DNA from: an uncultured SAR86 cluster bacterium
Lineage (GTDB): Bacteria; Pseudomonadota; Gammaproteobacteria; Magnimaribacterales; D2472
Assembly (NCBI GenBank): GCA_902591665.1
Contig: CACJBO010000005.1
Span: 1-64,000, forward strand
DNA: 64,000 bases
Reading direction: 5' to 3'
Shown here: positions 43,084 to 52,889 of the stretch, piece after piece
Layout of the letters: the number at the start of each line of letters is the position of its first letter
Numbering within the stretch: the first letter of the stretch is position 1
The notes under the pieces: model-generated
Database searches by the model: none
The model's input: the letters and a program-made list of their open reading frames with translations, nothing else
Told to the model about the DNA's origin: nothing
Made by a program: the position numbers and the translations under genes

Positions 43084-44943
43084 ATGAAATTATCAAAAAA
43101 ATTACTTTTAATATATTTTCTCTTTTTAGGTAGTGCAAACAATCTAATATCTGAAGAAACTTTTATTTTAAATTACGAAGATGTAGATATTAAAAAAGTT
43201 ACCCAAGATATTGCTCAGTTTTCAAAAAAAACAATAATCTTAGATCCAAGGGTAAAAGGGAGAATTACTATATACTCCAATGCTAGTTTAGATAGAAATC
43301 AAGTTTGGGATGTTTACTTGAGAACAATTCAAGTAAATGGATTTAGCGCAATTTCGGAGAGTGGATTTGTAAGGGTAGTGCCTGAAAATGAAGCCACAAG
43401 AGATGAAAACATATCTTCTATTTCTTCATCAGGCGACTATCAAACTTCTGTTATTCCTTTAAAGAATAGGTCTACGGAAGAAGTTTTACCAATGATCAAA
43501 CCAATCACTGGAAGACAATCACATTTATCAAGCATTCCTTCAATTAATTCTATTTTAATTGTTGATAGAGCAAGTAATGTTGAGAGAATCAACAAACTAA
43601 TATCTGATCTAGATAAGAACAATTCAGCTAAAATTTCGATAAAAAAATTAAAAAATCTATCATCAATAGAGGCTGTAAGAATATTGGAGAAGTTAAAAGC
43701 TCAAAACAATCCTACTATAAATAATTTTGTAGCAATTCCATTTAGCCCTTCAAATTCAATAATTATCTCCGCAAATGAATATGTGACTTCGAATATTAAA
43801 CAAACATTAGATTCTTTAGATAGAGATGTAAAATCTGATGATTCTATTGATGTTGTGTATTTAAAATATGCTAAATCTGCAGACATTGCAGCAATCCTTA
43901 ATTCTGTTTCAAGTGGTTTTATACCTGATGCTGATGGGGCTAAAACCGTTATTACGCATCATGAAAAGACTAATTCTCTTATTATTTCATCTACAGAAGC
44001 TAATTTAGCAACAATTAGAAATATTATTTCTCAACTTGATATTAGAAGAGCGCAAGTTTTGGTTGAAGCTATAATAGTTGAGTTATCAGAGACTGCCGCT
44101 AATTCTCTTGGAGTGGAGACTGTATTTAATGGTGCAGACGAAGATAGCGTTCCAATTGGTGTTACTCGTTTTGGAGGTTCTGGACCAGATCTTTTATCAA
44201 TTGTTGGTTCAGCAGCTGATGATACTGATGTAACTTTATCAACATCAGCCTCAGCTTCACTATTAAACACACAAGGATTGATTGCAGGTTTTGGTGATTT
44301 AACTCCTGGCAAAGATAATTTTGTAGGAATTATTAATGCAATAACTCAAGATTCAAATTCAAATATTCTTGCAACGCCTTCACTTATGGCGATGGATAAT
44401 GAGCTTGCAACATCTATCATTGGTCAAGAAATTCCAATAACAACTGGAGAAAGCTTGGGTACTAATAATGCTAATCCTTTTAGAACTACATCGAGACAAG
44501 AGGTGGGGATTAAGCTGGAAGTAACACCGCAAATTAATGAAGGAAGTTCTGTTGTTTTACAAATTAAAATTGAAGTTTCAGGTGTTGCTGGTATTCCAAT
44601 GAGTGGTATAGATATTATCACCAATAAAAGAGCTATAGAAACTACAGCTCTTGTTGATAATAATCAGATTATTGTGCTTGGGGGTCTTGTTGATGAGGAT
44701 AAGCAAGATAGTGTTTCAAAAATACCACTTCTTGGTTCAGTGCCAATTTTAGGTAAGCTGTTCCAATCATCATCTTCAACTACTGTTAAGAAAAATTTAA
44801 TGGTCTTTTTAAGACCAACAATAATAACTGACTCTGAATCAGCTACCTCTGCTTCAAACGACAAATATAATTACATTAAAGCTAGACAAATATTAACTGG
44901 TGAATCTCAACAATTAATTGATTTAACCAATCCAGAAGATTAA
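43084..44943 (+). CDS. gspD: T2SS secretin GspD
   Basis: Outer-membrane channel of the secretion system, forming a multimeric ring. The 619-residue protein has a signal peptide (about 1-23), an N0 domain starting ETFILNYEDVDIKK, N1-N3 repeats (for example VDRASNVERINKLISDLD), and the secretin core with VLVEAIIVELSE, TPSLMAMDNELA and the EVGIKLEVTPQI region. The C terminus lacks an S-domain, and no pilotin (GspS) gene is nearby. The order with gspC and gspE is the standard one. Confidence 0.93.
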   Translation: MKLSKKLLLIYFLFLGSANNLISEETFILNYEDVDIKKVTQDIAQFSKKTIILDPRVKGRITIYSNASLDRNQVWDVYLRTIQVNGFSAISESGFVRVVPENEATRDENISSISSSGDYQTSVIPLKNRSTEEVLPMIKPITGRQSHLSSIPSINSILIVDRASNVERINKLISDLDKNNSAKISIKKLKNLSSIEAVRILEKLKAQNNPTINNFVAIPFSPSNSIIISANEYVTSNIKQTLDSLDRDVKSDDSIDVVYLKYAKSADIAAILNSVSSGFIPDADGAKTVITHHEKTNSLIISSTEANLATIRNIISQLDIRRAQVLVEAIIVELSETAANSLGVETVFNGADEDSVPIGVTRFGGSGPDLLSIVGSAADDTDVTLSTSASASLLNTQGLIAGFGDLTPGKDNFVGIINAITQDSNSNILATPSLMAMDNELATSIIGQEIPITTGESLGTNNANPFRTTSRQEVGIKLEVTPQINEGSSVVLQIKIEVSGVAGIPMSGIDIITNKRAIETTALVDNNQIIVLGGLVDEDKQDSVSKIPLLGSVPILGKLFQSSSSTTVKKNLMVFLRPTIITDSESATSASNDKYNYIKARQILTGESQQLIDLTNPED

Positions 44944-44949
44944 TGAACA

Positions 44950-46449
44950 ATGTCTAGTTCATCAATGGATAAAGAGAAATTTAATATACTTCCTTATGAT
45001 TTTGTAAAGGAAAATCAAATTATTGCGTCTCAAAAAACTCATGGATATGAAGTAGTTTCACCCAACAAAATGACACCAACTCTGTATCATGAGTTATATA
45101 AATTTTTAAAAAAAGATTTTGTGTTTAATCAATGTAGTGCTGATCAATTTAATGAAATCCTAACTAATACTTTTAGTATTGATAATACATCTAATGATAT
45201 ATATGAAGAACTGTCAGATGAGTTTGATTTGCAGTCTTTTGCTGGTTCTATTTCTGCAACCGAAGATCTTTTAAGTGGCGGTGATGATACTCCCATAATA
45301 AAATTGATTAATGGAGTTATAAGTCAGGCCATAAAGAATAGAGCTTCTGATATTCATTTTGAGCCATATGAGAACAAAATTATAATTAGATTTAGAGTTG
45401 ATGGACTGCTGCGAGAGGTTTTATCACAAGACAGTAAAATTTCTTCAGTACTTATTTCTAGAATCAAAATAATATCTGGATTAGATATTTCTGAGAGAAG
45501 ATTACCGCAAGATGGGAGAGTATCACTTTCTCTCGGAGATAAAAATGTTGATGTCAGAGTTTCAACATTACCTTCTTCATATGGTGAAAGGGTTGTTTTA
45601 CGATTATTAGATAAACAGTCTGCTCAAATAAATATTGATGACCTAGGATTACCAAAACAAATTTTATCTAATTATAAATCTTCATTAAAAAACTCTGAAG
45701 GAATTATATTATTTACAGGTCCAACTGGCTCAGGAAAAACTACAACTTTGTATGCAGGTTTAAGGTACCTAAGTGATTCTTCTCAAAATATTCTTACAGT
45801 AGAAGATCCAGTTGAATATACGTTAGAAGGTGTTGGCCAAACTCAAGTTAATTCAAAAACTGGATATACATTTGCGCAGGGCTTGAGAGCTATTCTTAGA
45901 CAAGATCCTGATGTAGTCATGGTTGGGGAAATGAGAGACATTGAAACGGCACAAATAGGTATACAAGCTAGTTTAACAGGACACTTAGTTCTCTCAACAG
46001 TTCACACAAATAGTGCAATTGCTGCAATCACAAGGTTAAGAGATATGGGTATTGAATCTTTTCTTTTGGCATCTAGCCTAAGAACTATAATTTCTCAAAG
46101 GCTTGTTAGAAGGTTGTGCTTAAATTGTTCTTATGAAGAAGAAGTAACAAATGAAGTATCTAAGTTATTTAATCTTAAATCAAATCAAAAAATACGGAAT
46201 TCAAAAGGATGTAATCAATGTTCACACACAGGCTACCAAGGAAGAATTGCAATTGCTGAATGTATTCAAGTAGATAAAGAATTAAAAGAGATGATACACA
46301 ATATTTCTTCTGAAAATGAAATTGCTAATTACGTCTTCAAAGATAATCAGTCAATAGACCAAGCATCTCGAGATCTTTTAATAAATGGTATCACTTCAGC
46401 TGATGAGCTAATAAGAGTTGGGAATTTAAAAGAAGATGCCGACATATAG
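44950..46449 (+). CDS. gspE: T2SS ATPase GspE
   Basis: Cytoplasmic hexameric ATPase that drives pseudopilus assembly. Walker A GPTGSGKTTT near residues 257-266, Asp box ILTVEDPVEY, Walker B RQDPDVVMVGEMRD, and the His box STVHTNSAI are all present. A tetracysteine zinc site follows (RRLCLNCSYEEE and GCNQCSHTGYQGR), which is typical of GspE. The start ATG 44950 is six bases after gspD; an in-frame ATG five codons later is also possible. The end overlaps gspF by 14 bases. Confidence 0.95.
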   Translation: MSSSSMDKEKFNILPYDFVKENQIIASQKTHGYEVVSPNKMTPTLYHELYKFLKKDFVFNQCSADQFNEILTNTFSIDNTSNDIYEELSDEFDLQSFAGSISATEDLLSGGDDTPIIKLINGVISQAIKNRASDIHFEPYENKIIIRFRVDGLLREVLSQDSKISSVLISRIKIISGLDISERRLPQDGRVSLSLGDKNVDVRVSTLPSSYGERVVLRLLDKQSAQINIDDLGLPKQILSNYKSSLKNSEGIILFTGPTGSGKTTTLYAGLRYLSDSSQNILTVEDPVEYTLEGVGQTQVNSKTGYTFAQGLRAILRQDPDVVMVGEMRDIETAQIGIQASLTGHLVLSTVHTNSAIAAITRLRDMGIESFLLASSLRTIISQRLVRRLCLNCSYEEEVTNEVSKLFNLKSNQKIRNSKGCNQCSHTGYQGRIAIAECIQVDKELKEMIHNISSENEIANYVFKDNQSIDQASRDLLINGITSADELIRVGNLKEDADI

Positions 46450-47632
46450 TTATACAGCTATAAATAATAACGGATCAAAGAAAAAGGGTATCCTCAGTGC
46501 AGCCTCTGAAAGAGAAGCAAGAAAATTCATAAAAGATCTTCAGCTAACACCAATTAGTGTATCTCTTACAACAACCAAATCATCATTTAAATCTAAGATA
46601 AAAAACAAAGATATAGTTCTTATGACTAGGCAGCTAGCAACTCTTCTTGAAGCAAATACATCAATCATCGATGCTCTAAAAATAACTGCAGATCAGTTAA
46701 ATAATAAAGATCTGATAAGTATTATTTTAAATTTACGAGAGGATGTTGTTCAGGGAAAAAGGTTAGGTCAGTCCATGAAAAAATACCCAGATATATTCAA
46801 TAATACATATTCTTCTTTAGTTACAGCAGGAGACTCTTCTGGTAACTTAGACGTCATTTTCGATAAATTAGCAGATTATTTAGAGGAAAGTGCATCAATA
46901 AGGCAGAAGGTTGTTTCAGCACTTACCTATCCAATTATTTTAATAGGTTTTTCTATAGTTGTAATATTTGCTTTATTGACTTTTGTTTTACCTCAAGTAA
47001 TTGATCAATTTGTGAAAGCTGGAGCAGAATTACCTCTAATAACAGAGTTGTTAATAGGACTTTCAAATAATATTTTTTTAATAATCATATCTATACTATC
47101 GATTATCTTTGTAACTATTTTTGCTTACAGAAAATATACTTTAGATGTGAATAATCTTATTAATGCTCACAAAAAATTTTTGAGCATACCTTTTATAGGA
47201 AACTTTATTTTAATATCTGAAATTGAAAGATTTTCAAGCACCATGGCGCTTACTATGGAATCTGGAACTAATTTAGACATTGCCATAGAAGAGTCTTCAA
47301 AGGTTTTTAATAATAAATATTTACAACACATTGTTATGAATGCAAAAAAAGATGTAGTTGAAGGTAAGGATTTTATTCTTTCACTTAATAAATCTACAAT
47401 TTTCCCAAATATATTCATGCAACTAATCTCTAGTGGCTATAAATCTGGAAATTTAGTAAAAATGTTCTACAAAGCATCGAATTTCTTAAAAAATGAAATA
47501 GATTCAAAAAGGTCTGTATTTTTATCACTTCTTGAGCCGTTGGTTATAATTTTTATGGGAGGTTTTATAATGTTGATTGTTCTAGCTATACTAATTCCAA
47601 TAATGCAGATGAATACACTTTCATTAGGATAG
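46436..47632 (+). CDS. gspF: T2SS platform protein GspF
   Basis: Polytopic inner-membrane protein that forms the platform core and contacts GspE and GspL. The 398-residue length and the two repeated GspF domains (about 60-180 and 260-385), each with SLVTAGDSSGNLD- and LISSGYKSGNLV-type loops, are normal. Membrane spans lie near 160-180, 205-225 and 365-385. It starts inside the gspE end, so translation is coupled, and ends three bases before gspG. Confidence 0.93.
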   Translation: MPTYSYTAINNNGSKKKGILSAASEREARKFIKDLQLTPISVSLTTTKSSFKSKIKNKDIVLMTRQLATLLEANTSIIDALKITADQLNNKDLISIILNLREDVVQGKRLGQSMKKYPDIFNNTYSSLVTAGDSSGNLDVIFDKLADYLEESASIRQKVVSALTYPIILIGFSIVVIFALLTFVLPQVIDQFVKAGAELPLITELLIGLSNNIFLIIISILSIIFVTIFAYRKYTLDVNNLINAHKKFLSIPFIGNFILISEIERFSSTMALTMESGTNLDIAIEESSKVFNNKYLQHIVMNAKKDVVEGKDFILSLNKSTIFPNIFMQLISSGYKSGNLVKMFYKASNFLKNEIDSKRSVFLSLLEPLVIIFMGGFIMLIVLAILIPIMQMNTLSLG

Positions 47633-47635
47633 ATT

Positions 47636-48064
47636 ATGAAAAGATATAAAAAAGGATTTACGTTAATAGAGTTGATGGCTGTGTTAGTAATACTAGGGAT
47701 TATAGGGACTATAGTTGTAGTTAATGTTGCTCCTGTTTTTCAAAGAGCCAATCTAGAAAAAATTAAAGCAGACTTGGCTCAAACAGAAAAAGCACTAGAA
47801 ATGTATAAATTTAATGAACTTCAATATCCTACAACTTCTCAGGGCTTAGAGGCTCTTATTATTCCTAATAGTGATCTTAACAATCCTTATTTATTCCCAG
47901 AAGATGGCTATATTTCAACGATACCTTTAGATCCCTGGGGTCGTGAGTATCTTTATGAATTCCCACCTAGGAAATCTAAAAAATTTGATTTATATACTCT
48001 AGGAGCTGATGGTATGGAGGGTGGAACTGGTGAGGATACAGACATCGGTAATTGGATGCAATAA
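47636..48064 (+). CDS. gspG: T2SS major pseudopilin GspG
   Basis: Main subunit of the secretion pseudopilus. A short leader MKRYKKG precedes the processing site at G before FTLIELMAVLVILGIIG; the Glu5 after the cleavage point is present. The C-terminal part with YPTTSQGLEALI, DPWGREYLYEFPP and DLYTLGADGMEGG (calcium-binding loop residues) is characteristic. The 142-residue length is normal. Its last 55 bases overlap the longest gspH frame. Confidence 0.96.
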   Translation: MKRYKKGFTLIELMAVLVILGIIGTIVVVNVAPVFQRANLEKIKADLAQTEKALEMYKFNELQYPTTSQGLEALIIPNSDLNNPYLFPEDGYISTIPLDPWGREYLYEFPPRKSKKFDLYTLGADGMEGGTGEDTDIGNWMQ

Positions 48065-48548
48065 CATTAAAAAAGGCTTCACTTTAATTGAAATTCTTGT
48101 CGTTCTTGTTGTTATAAGTATTGCTTCCTCATTAATCTTTTTAAATTTTAGTTCGGTGGTTTCTATTTCAAAAAATCAATCGACTTTTAACAAGTCTTTT
48201 AATTATTTATCTGAGGAGAGCATTGTCACAGGTGATGTAATAGGCTGGCATGCTAATAATGATAATCAGTTCTCTTATTTTTTAGATAATGAAAATCAAA
48301 TTCTTTCGAAGATTGAAAATCCATTCTCAAGAAATTGGCAAAATCTTAGAAATTATAAAAAAACTTTTAGATCATCAGATGGATCAGAAATTGATTTTGA
48401 ATTATATGATAGTGACATACCATTACTCGTATTTTATCCATCTGGGGAAAGTTCAGGAGGGTTTATAAGCATTTATTTTGATGAGTATATTCAAAAAATT
48501 GAAATCAATTCTAATGGAAACATTACATCACAAATTATTAACTATTAA
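48009..48548 (+). CDS. gspH: T2SS minor pseudopilin GspH
   Basis: Minor pseudopilin with prepilin motif KKGFTLIEILVVLVVIS. The open frame starts at ATG 48009, inside gspG, and would give a 23-residue leader (long but possible). Alternatives are GTG 48030 (16-residue leader) or ATT 48066, which would encode a typical KKG leader directly after the gspG stop; ATT is a rare start codon. I report the longest frame and leave the true start open. The Glu5 of the mature protein is present. It overlaps gspI by about 35-70 bases depending on the gspI start. Confidence 0.75.
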   Translation: MVWRVELVRIQTSVIGCNNIKKGFTLIEILVVLVVISIASSLIFLNFSSVVSISKNQSTFNKSFNYLSEESIVTGDVIGWHANNDNQFSYFLDNENQILSKIENPFSRNWQNLRNYKKTFRSSDGSEIDFELYDSDIPLLVFYPSGESSGGFISIYFDEYIQKIEINSNGNITSQIINY

Positions 48549-48909
48549 AGATCAACAAGGTTTCAGCTTAATTGAGATTGTTGTGGCTTTAGTTATATTG
48601 AGTACATCAATACTTGTTTTATATAATTTAATTCTTTCTACAAATCTTTCTATATTTCATTTGGATGATCATTATCATTCTAAGGAGGTAGCAAATAATC
48701 GAGTTGCTTTATTACATACAATTGAAAAGCCGTCATTAAGTGATACTCGCTCGGGTTTTATGAAAATGGGTGGTAAAGAGTGGCAATGGCAAGAAAGCTT
48801 TGAAGTAGGAGCTTCTAAAGAGCTTATAAAATATGAAATCTTAATTAGGGAAAAAGGAGCTAATCAATATTCATATAAATCTGAAGGGTTTTTGGTTAAT
48901 GAACAATAA
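48514..48909 (+). CDS. gspI: T2SS minor pseudopilin GspI
   Basis: Tip-forming minor pseudopilin with motif QQGFSLIEIVVALVILSTS. ATG 48514 gives a 16-residue leader (METLHHKLLTIKDQQG); an in-frame ATG at 48478 would add 12 more. The start overlaps the gspH end. Downstream sequence NRVALLHTIEKPSLSDTRSG and W-rich KEWQWQESFEV match the family. It ends overlapping gspJ by 11 bases. Length about 131 residues is typical. Confidence 0.8.
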   Translation: METLHHKLLTIKDQQGFSLIEIVVALVILSTSILVLYNLILSTNLSIFHLDDHYHSKEVANNRVALLHTIEKPSLSDTRSGFMKMGGKEWQWQESFEVGASKELIKYEILIREKGANQYSYKSEGFLVNEQ

Positions 48910-49489
48910 AGGTTTTACAATTATAGAAGTATTGATATCGCTTGTTATTCTATCAATGATAGCAATCGTTTCATCTAATATTCTAAAATCATCATTAGAG
49001 ACAGAGCAAGAGACTTCACTTCAGCTCAATTCAATTAAAGAGCTTAATTTAGCATCAACTATTATTAGAAGAGATCTTAGACAAATAGTGAATATTAATT
49101 CAAAAGATTTTTATGGTAATAATTTATATGGCAATTTTATCAGTCAAATTAATTCACAAAGCCTGATGTTTAATTCAAATATTAAATCTTTGTCTAATGA
49201 AGTGTCACCAATTAAAAGAATCCAATATGAATTAGATAATAACATCCTTATTAGAAAACAGTATTTTTCATCTAATCCATATGATCAGGATGATTTCATT
49301 AAGATTGAATTAATAAAAAATATTGATAACTTGAGCTTTTCATTTTTTCATGAAAATTCATGGCATCAATCATGGCCAGTTAGTTTAAACACATCAAACA
49401 AAATTCCAATCTTAGTTAAAATTGAATTTACGAAGAAAAATAAAGAATATACCTGGATTGTTGACCCAAATATAACTCATGTATTATAG
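48899..49489 (+). CDS. gspJ: T2SS minor pseudopilin GspJ
   Basis: Minor pseudopilin of the pseudopilus tip complex with GspI and GspK. The leader MNNKG is followed by FTIIEVLISLVILSMIAIV with the conserved Glu5. The mature part includes LASTIIRRDLRQIVN, typical of GspJ. At 196 residues it is of normal length. It overlaps gspI and gspK by 11 bases each, indicating translational coupling. Confidence 0.88.
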   Translation: MNNKGFTIIEVLISLVILSMIAIVSSNILKSSLETEQETSLQLNSIKELNLASTIIRRDLRQIVNINSKDFYGNNLYGNFISQINSQSLMFNSNIKSLSNEVSPIKRIQYELDNNILIRKQYFSSNPYDQDDFIKIELIKNIDNLSFSFFHENSWHQSWPVSLNTSNKIPILVKIEFTKKNKEYTWIVDPNITHVL

Positions 49490-50444
49490 AAATAAAGGAG
49501 TTGTCTTAATATCGGTCTTGATGATAGTTTTATTACTTTCATCGGTAGCAGTCTTAATTGGAAATAATTATTTCGTCTCATTTAAAAGAGCTCAATACCA
49601 AGAATTCCAGAATATATCTATAAATATATTTAGAAACATTGAATCTCTAGCCTTAAGAAAAATAGATAATGAATTAAGATTTAATACCAAGGTTCATGCA
49701 AATAATAATGCATTATTCATAAATGATTTTATTTTTGAATTGAACCAAGGAGTGGTAACAGGAAAAATATCCGACGCATCCAATTGTTTTAATATCAATG
49801 CTGTTGTTAAAAAAGTTAAAAATGATTTCAAGCCAAATGAAAAAAATATTGAGGTTTTTAAGAGATTGATGACTTTTAACGACGTTGATCTTAATTTAGC
49901 AGATGAAGCCATAGATCAAATAATAGATTGGATTGATAAAGACTCAAATCCAAGAGCATATGGTCTTGAAGATTATTACTATTCAGGCCCTCTTAATAAT
50001 CCAAAAGAATATACCGCCAGTAGGCTATTTTATTCTGTTGCAGAGTTAAAAAGCTTACCTGCAATTAAAACTATAGGATGGGAATTTTTTAATAATAACT
50101 TTTGCGCTTTGCCTGATAATTCATTAGAAATTAATATCAATACATTAAAAATTAATGATAACCAGCTACTTGCATCAATGTTTAAAAATATGTCGTATGA
50201 AGATGCACAATATATTTTAGATAATATTCCCGAAGAGGGTTTTGCAGATATTAATGATTTAAAAAAAGCTTTTCCATCTCATAATTTTGATAGTGAGAAT
50301 AGGTATATAAACTTTTCTTCTTCTAATTTTTCGTTACTGACAACATTTACTTATGAAAGATTTTATTCAGAGTCTAAAAGTACAATATATTATGGTCCTA
50401 ATAATAATAGCTATATTGTCTCAAGAATTTATAATGGCATTTAA
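49479..50444 (+). CDS. gspK: T2SS minor pseudopilin GspK
   Basis: Largest minor pseudopilin, capping the tip. N-terminal YYRNKGVVLISVLMIVLLL lacks the Glu5 of other pseudopilins, which is the rule for GspK. The inserted alpha domain with DEAIDQIIDWIDKDSNPRAYG (about 141-161) and YYYSGPLNNPKEYTAS is typical, and GPLNN.. and SRLFYSVAEL also agree. The 321-residue length is normal. It is directly followed by gspL (stop and start adjacent). Confidence 0.9.
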   Translation: MYYRNKGVVLISVLMIVLLLSSVAVLIGNNYFVSFKRAQYQEFQNISINIFRNIESLALRKIDNELRFNTKVHANNNALFINDFIFELNQGVVTGKISDASNCFNINAVVKKVKNDFKPNEKNIEVFKRLMTFNDVDLNLADEAIDQIIDWIDKDSNPRAYGLEDYYYSGPLNNPKEYTASRLFYSVAELKSLPAIKTIGWEFFNNNFCALPDNSLEININTLKINDNQLLASMFKNMSYEDAQYILDNIPEEGFADINDLKKAFPSHNFDSENRYINFSSSNFSLLTTFTYERFYSESKSTIYYGPNNNSYIVSRIYNGI

Positions 50445-51593
50445 ATGAATTTTTATATAGCACATATCCTTGATTCTAGTTTAGATAAGATTAATTTATA
50501 TAATGTAACTGACAAAAATAGCTCTAAAAAGGTTCTTAATTCTATAAGTGATCTTGAAAAAATTAATGATGCTGAATCACTTCTTGTTCTTCTGCCGTCA
50601 ACTGAGGTGACTTCATATGAATTCAATAAAAATGAATCTTTATCAGAGCAGATCAATATTGCTAATTTCATATCAGATGTAGATACAAACTTTATAGATT
50701 CTGTATCAGATAGTGAATATTTTTTAATTAATAATGCAGCTTATGTTGTAAACAAAAGCTTTTTAACTAACTTAAATCAGCACCTAAGTAATTTAAGTTT
50801 TAAAGTTTGTGTGACCCCTGAGTATCTCATTAACTTAGACAACAGCTCAGATGCAATTACTGAAATAGATAATAAGTTTATTTTCTCATATAAAAATAAT
50901 ACTGGTTTTACTGTTACAAAAGAAAATCTTGAGCAATATTTAGATATTGTTATCAATCACAATCCTAATTTTGAAGCTAAAATATTTAGTTCTAATGAAG
51001 AACTAAAAAAAAGATTTAAATCTGTTAATGACAATTATGAGTTCAATTTTGCTGATGTAAATAAAGATGTAGTTAGTTCGTTGCCTAACTTTTTTAAAAT
51101 TAATATGTCACTGGGTTTCATTATTAGTAAAATGAAATTTACAAAAGTGCAGCAAGCAGCTACTGCATTAACATTATTATTTCTAATTGCTAGCCCAAGT
51201 TATCTTATTCAGAAAAATATACAAAATACTAAATCTTATAATCAGGCCACATTTGAAATATTTACCTCTATTAGCACTGATATAAATAGGGTTGTAGCTC
51301 CCAGGAATCAAATAGATCAAATTTTAAAAAATATCCCTTTAAACAATCAAGCCAATATTGAATTACCAAATCTTGATTTATTTTTTCAATACGGAGAAAA
51401 ATATATTTCTGATATATCAATTGATGTCACGAATTCATTAGCAAAAGTAAAAATTAGTTCAATGCCTTCATTACAATTTAATATTTTAAAAACAAGTGTA
51501 GAAAAATTAAATATCTCAATTTTAGATAGCAATATAGAGATTCAAGATGGAAGTGTTAATGGAGTCTTAACCTTGAGGTATCAAAATGTCTAA
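50445..51593 (+). CDS. gspL: T2SS platform protein GspL
   Basis: Bitopic inner-membrane protein that recruits GspE. The N-terminal cytoplasmic part (about 1-235) is actin-like in fold, followed by one membrane span near 240-257 (AATALTLLFLIASPSYLI) and a periplasmic ferredoxin-like domain to 382. Sequence similarity is low, as usual for GspL; identification rests on position between gspK and gspM and the topology. It starts right at the gspK stop and overlaps gspM by eight bases. Confidence 0.8.
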   Translation: MNFYIAHILDSSLDKINLYNVTDKNSSKKVLNSISDLEKINDAESLLVLLPSTEVTSYEFNKNESLSEQINIANFISDVDTNFIDSVSDSEYFLINNAAYVVNKSFLTNLNQHLSNLSFKVCVTPEYLINLDNSSDAITEIDNKFIFSYKNNTGFTVTKENLEQYLDIVINHNPNFEAKIFSSNEELKKRFKSVNDNYEFNFADVNKDVVSSLPNFFKINMSLGFIISKMKFTKVQQAATALTLLFLIASPSYLIQKNIQNTKSYNQATFEIFTSISTDINRVVAPRNQIDQILKNIPLNNQANIELPNLDLFFQYGEKYISDISIDVTNSLAKVKISSMPSLQFNILKTSVEKLNISILDSNIEIQDGSVNGVLTLRYQNV

Positions 51594-52032
51594 TTTTTTT
51601 CAAAATCTTCAAGAAAGAGAAAAAAAATTACTCTTTTTATCTTTATTTCTTTTAATTTTGCTTTCCCTTTTTTTTGTTATTAAAAATATGCATGAAAACT
51701 ATTCAAGATCTTCATTGAATTTAATAAAAGCAAAGTCTGATTACGAATATGTTTTTAATAAAGTTGATAATTTTCAAAAGTCGATAAATAGAAAAAACCT
51801 AAATAGAGATTCAATAAATACTATTATTATCAACAATAATCTTAAAAATTCTATTACTGATATAGAATACAAGATTACTGACACTTCAATTCTCATAAAT
51901 TTTTCATCATCGAATATCAACGATGCAGCTTCTATGACTGAAAAAATTATTAATAATCATTTTAATCAAGTAAGTAGTATTAAGTATCAAAATCTTAATT
52001 CAAAAGTAAAAACCGAATTAAAGTTTAATTAA
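51586..52032 (+). CDS. gspM: T2SS platform protein GspM
   Basis: Small bitopic platform protein partnering GspL. QNLQEREKKLLFLSLFLLIL (6-25) contains the typical ..REK.LL.... start and single membrane span, followed by a coiled-coil and a small periplasmic alpha/beta domain. The 148-residue length is normal. It is the last gene of the cluster; gspN is absent. Its stop overlaps the stop of the convergent ppx gene by four bases. Confidence 0.78.
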   Translation: MSNFFQNLQEREKKLLFLSLFLLILLSLFFVIKNMHENYSRSSLNLIKAKSDYEYVFNKVDNFQKSINRKNLNRDSINTIIINNNLKNSITDIEYKITDTSILINFSSSNINDAASMTEKIINNHFNQVSSIKYQNLNSKVKTELKFN

Positions 52033-52889
52033 CTCCTAGAGATTGTTATTTTTTTTGAATACAACTCATGAAAAGTTTTTACTGCGATTGAATCAGAAAC
52101 TCCCCATTTTGTTGATTTGATGTTTTTAATCTTTAACAGGTTTGATATTTCGGAATAAATTTGTAAGGCATGGTCAATAACATCAGCTCTATCTGAAGCT
52201 AAAGAGTATTTTTTAATTTTTTCTTTATTACTTAACTTTACTAGCAATTTCGCATTACTAAGGAAATCAGAGGTTTGCATTTTATTTTTATTATAGATTT
52301 TTAAAAATGATCTTATGCTACCGCCCAAACCTACAAGCGTATCAACCTCTGATTGTTTATTTAACCAAGTCTTAAGTCTTTTCCATTCAGATGAATTATT
52401 TTGTCCTAACATTCCTCTAACAGCACCAAGTTGAAATGATTGAATAATATGTTGACCATCTCTATAAATATAGATTTCAGTGCTGCCTCCACCAACATCA
52501 ACAAAAGCATTTATATTTTTTGATTGTGCCTTAGGATGGAACCTTATTAATTTAGCTTCCTCTAATCCAGATATTATTCTTATGGGATGTTCGATTTCAT
52601 TTTCTACATATCTTCTAGCTTCCTCTGAGTTTTGAGTATCTCTAAAGGCGCTTGTAGCAACTATTTCATACATTTTTATATCATTTTTTATAAAATTAAT
52701 TTGATACTCTTTTAGAGTTTTAATCAGTTCATTTAATTTTCTCTTACTGAGCACACCTGTTTTAAAAACATCCGCACCTAATCTAATTGGTGACCTAATG
52801 CCTTCGATAAATTCGATAGATGCTGGTGTAGTTCTAAAGATTTTAGATTTTATAGCGTTTGTGCCTATATCTATTGAAGCAATTTTCAT
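52029..52889 (-). CDS. ppx: Ppx/GppA-family phosphatase
   Basis: Exopolyphosphatase or pppGpp phosphatase, actin-like fold. DIGTNAIKSKIFR (7-19), ATSAFRDTQNS, ISGLEEAKLI and VDVGGGSTEIYIY are family motifs. At 286 residues it is the short form (only the Ppx-GppA core, without the C-terminal HD-like domain of E. coli Ppx, 513 residues). It shares a start/stop base with the PPK2 gene upstream, suggesting one transcript for polyphosphate turnover. Whether it prefers polyphosphate or pppGpp cannot be told. Confidence 0.85.
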   Translation of the reverse strand: MKIASIDIGTNAIKSKIFRTTPASIEFIEGIRSPIRLGADVFKTGVLSKRKLNELIKTLKEYQINFIKNDIKMYEIVATSAFRDTQNSEEARRYVENEIEHPIRIISGLEEAKLIRFHPKAQSKNINAFVDVGGGSTEIYIYRDGQHIIQSFQLGAVRGMLGQNNSSEWKRLKTWLNKQSEVDTLVGLGGSIRSFLKIYNKNKMQTSDFLSNAKLLVKLSNKEKIKKYSLASDRADVIDHALQIYSEISNLLKIKNIKSTKWGVSDSIAVKTFHELYSKKITISRS

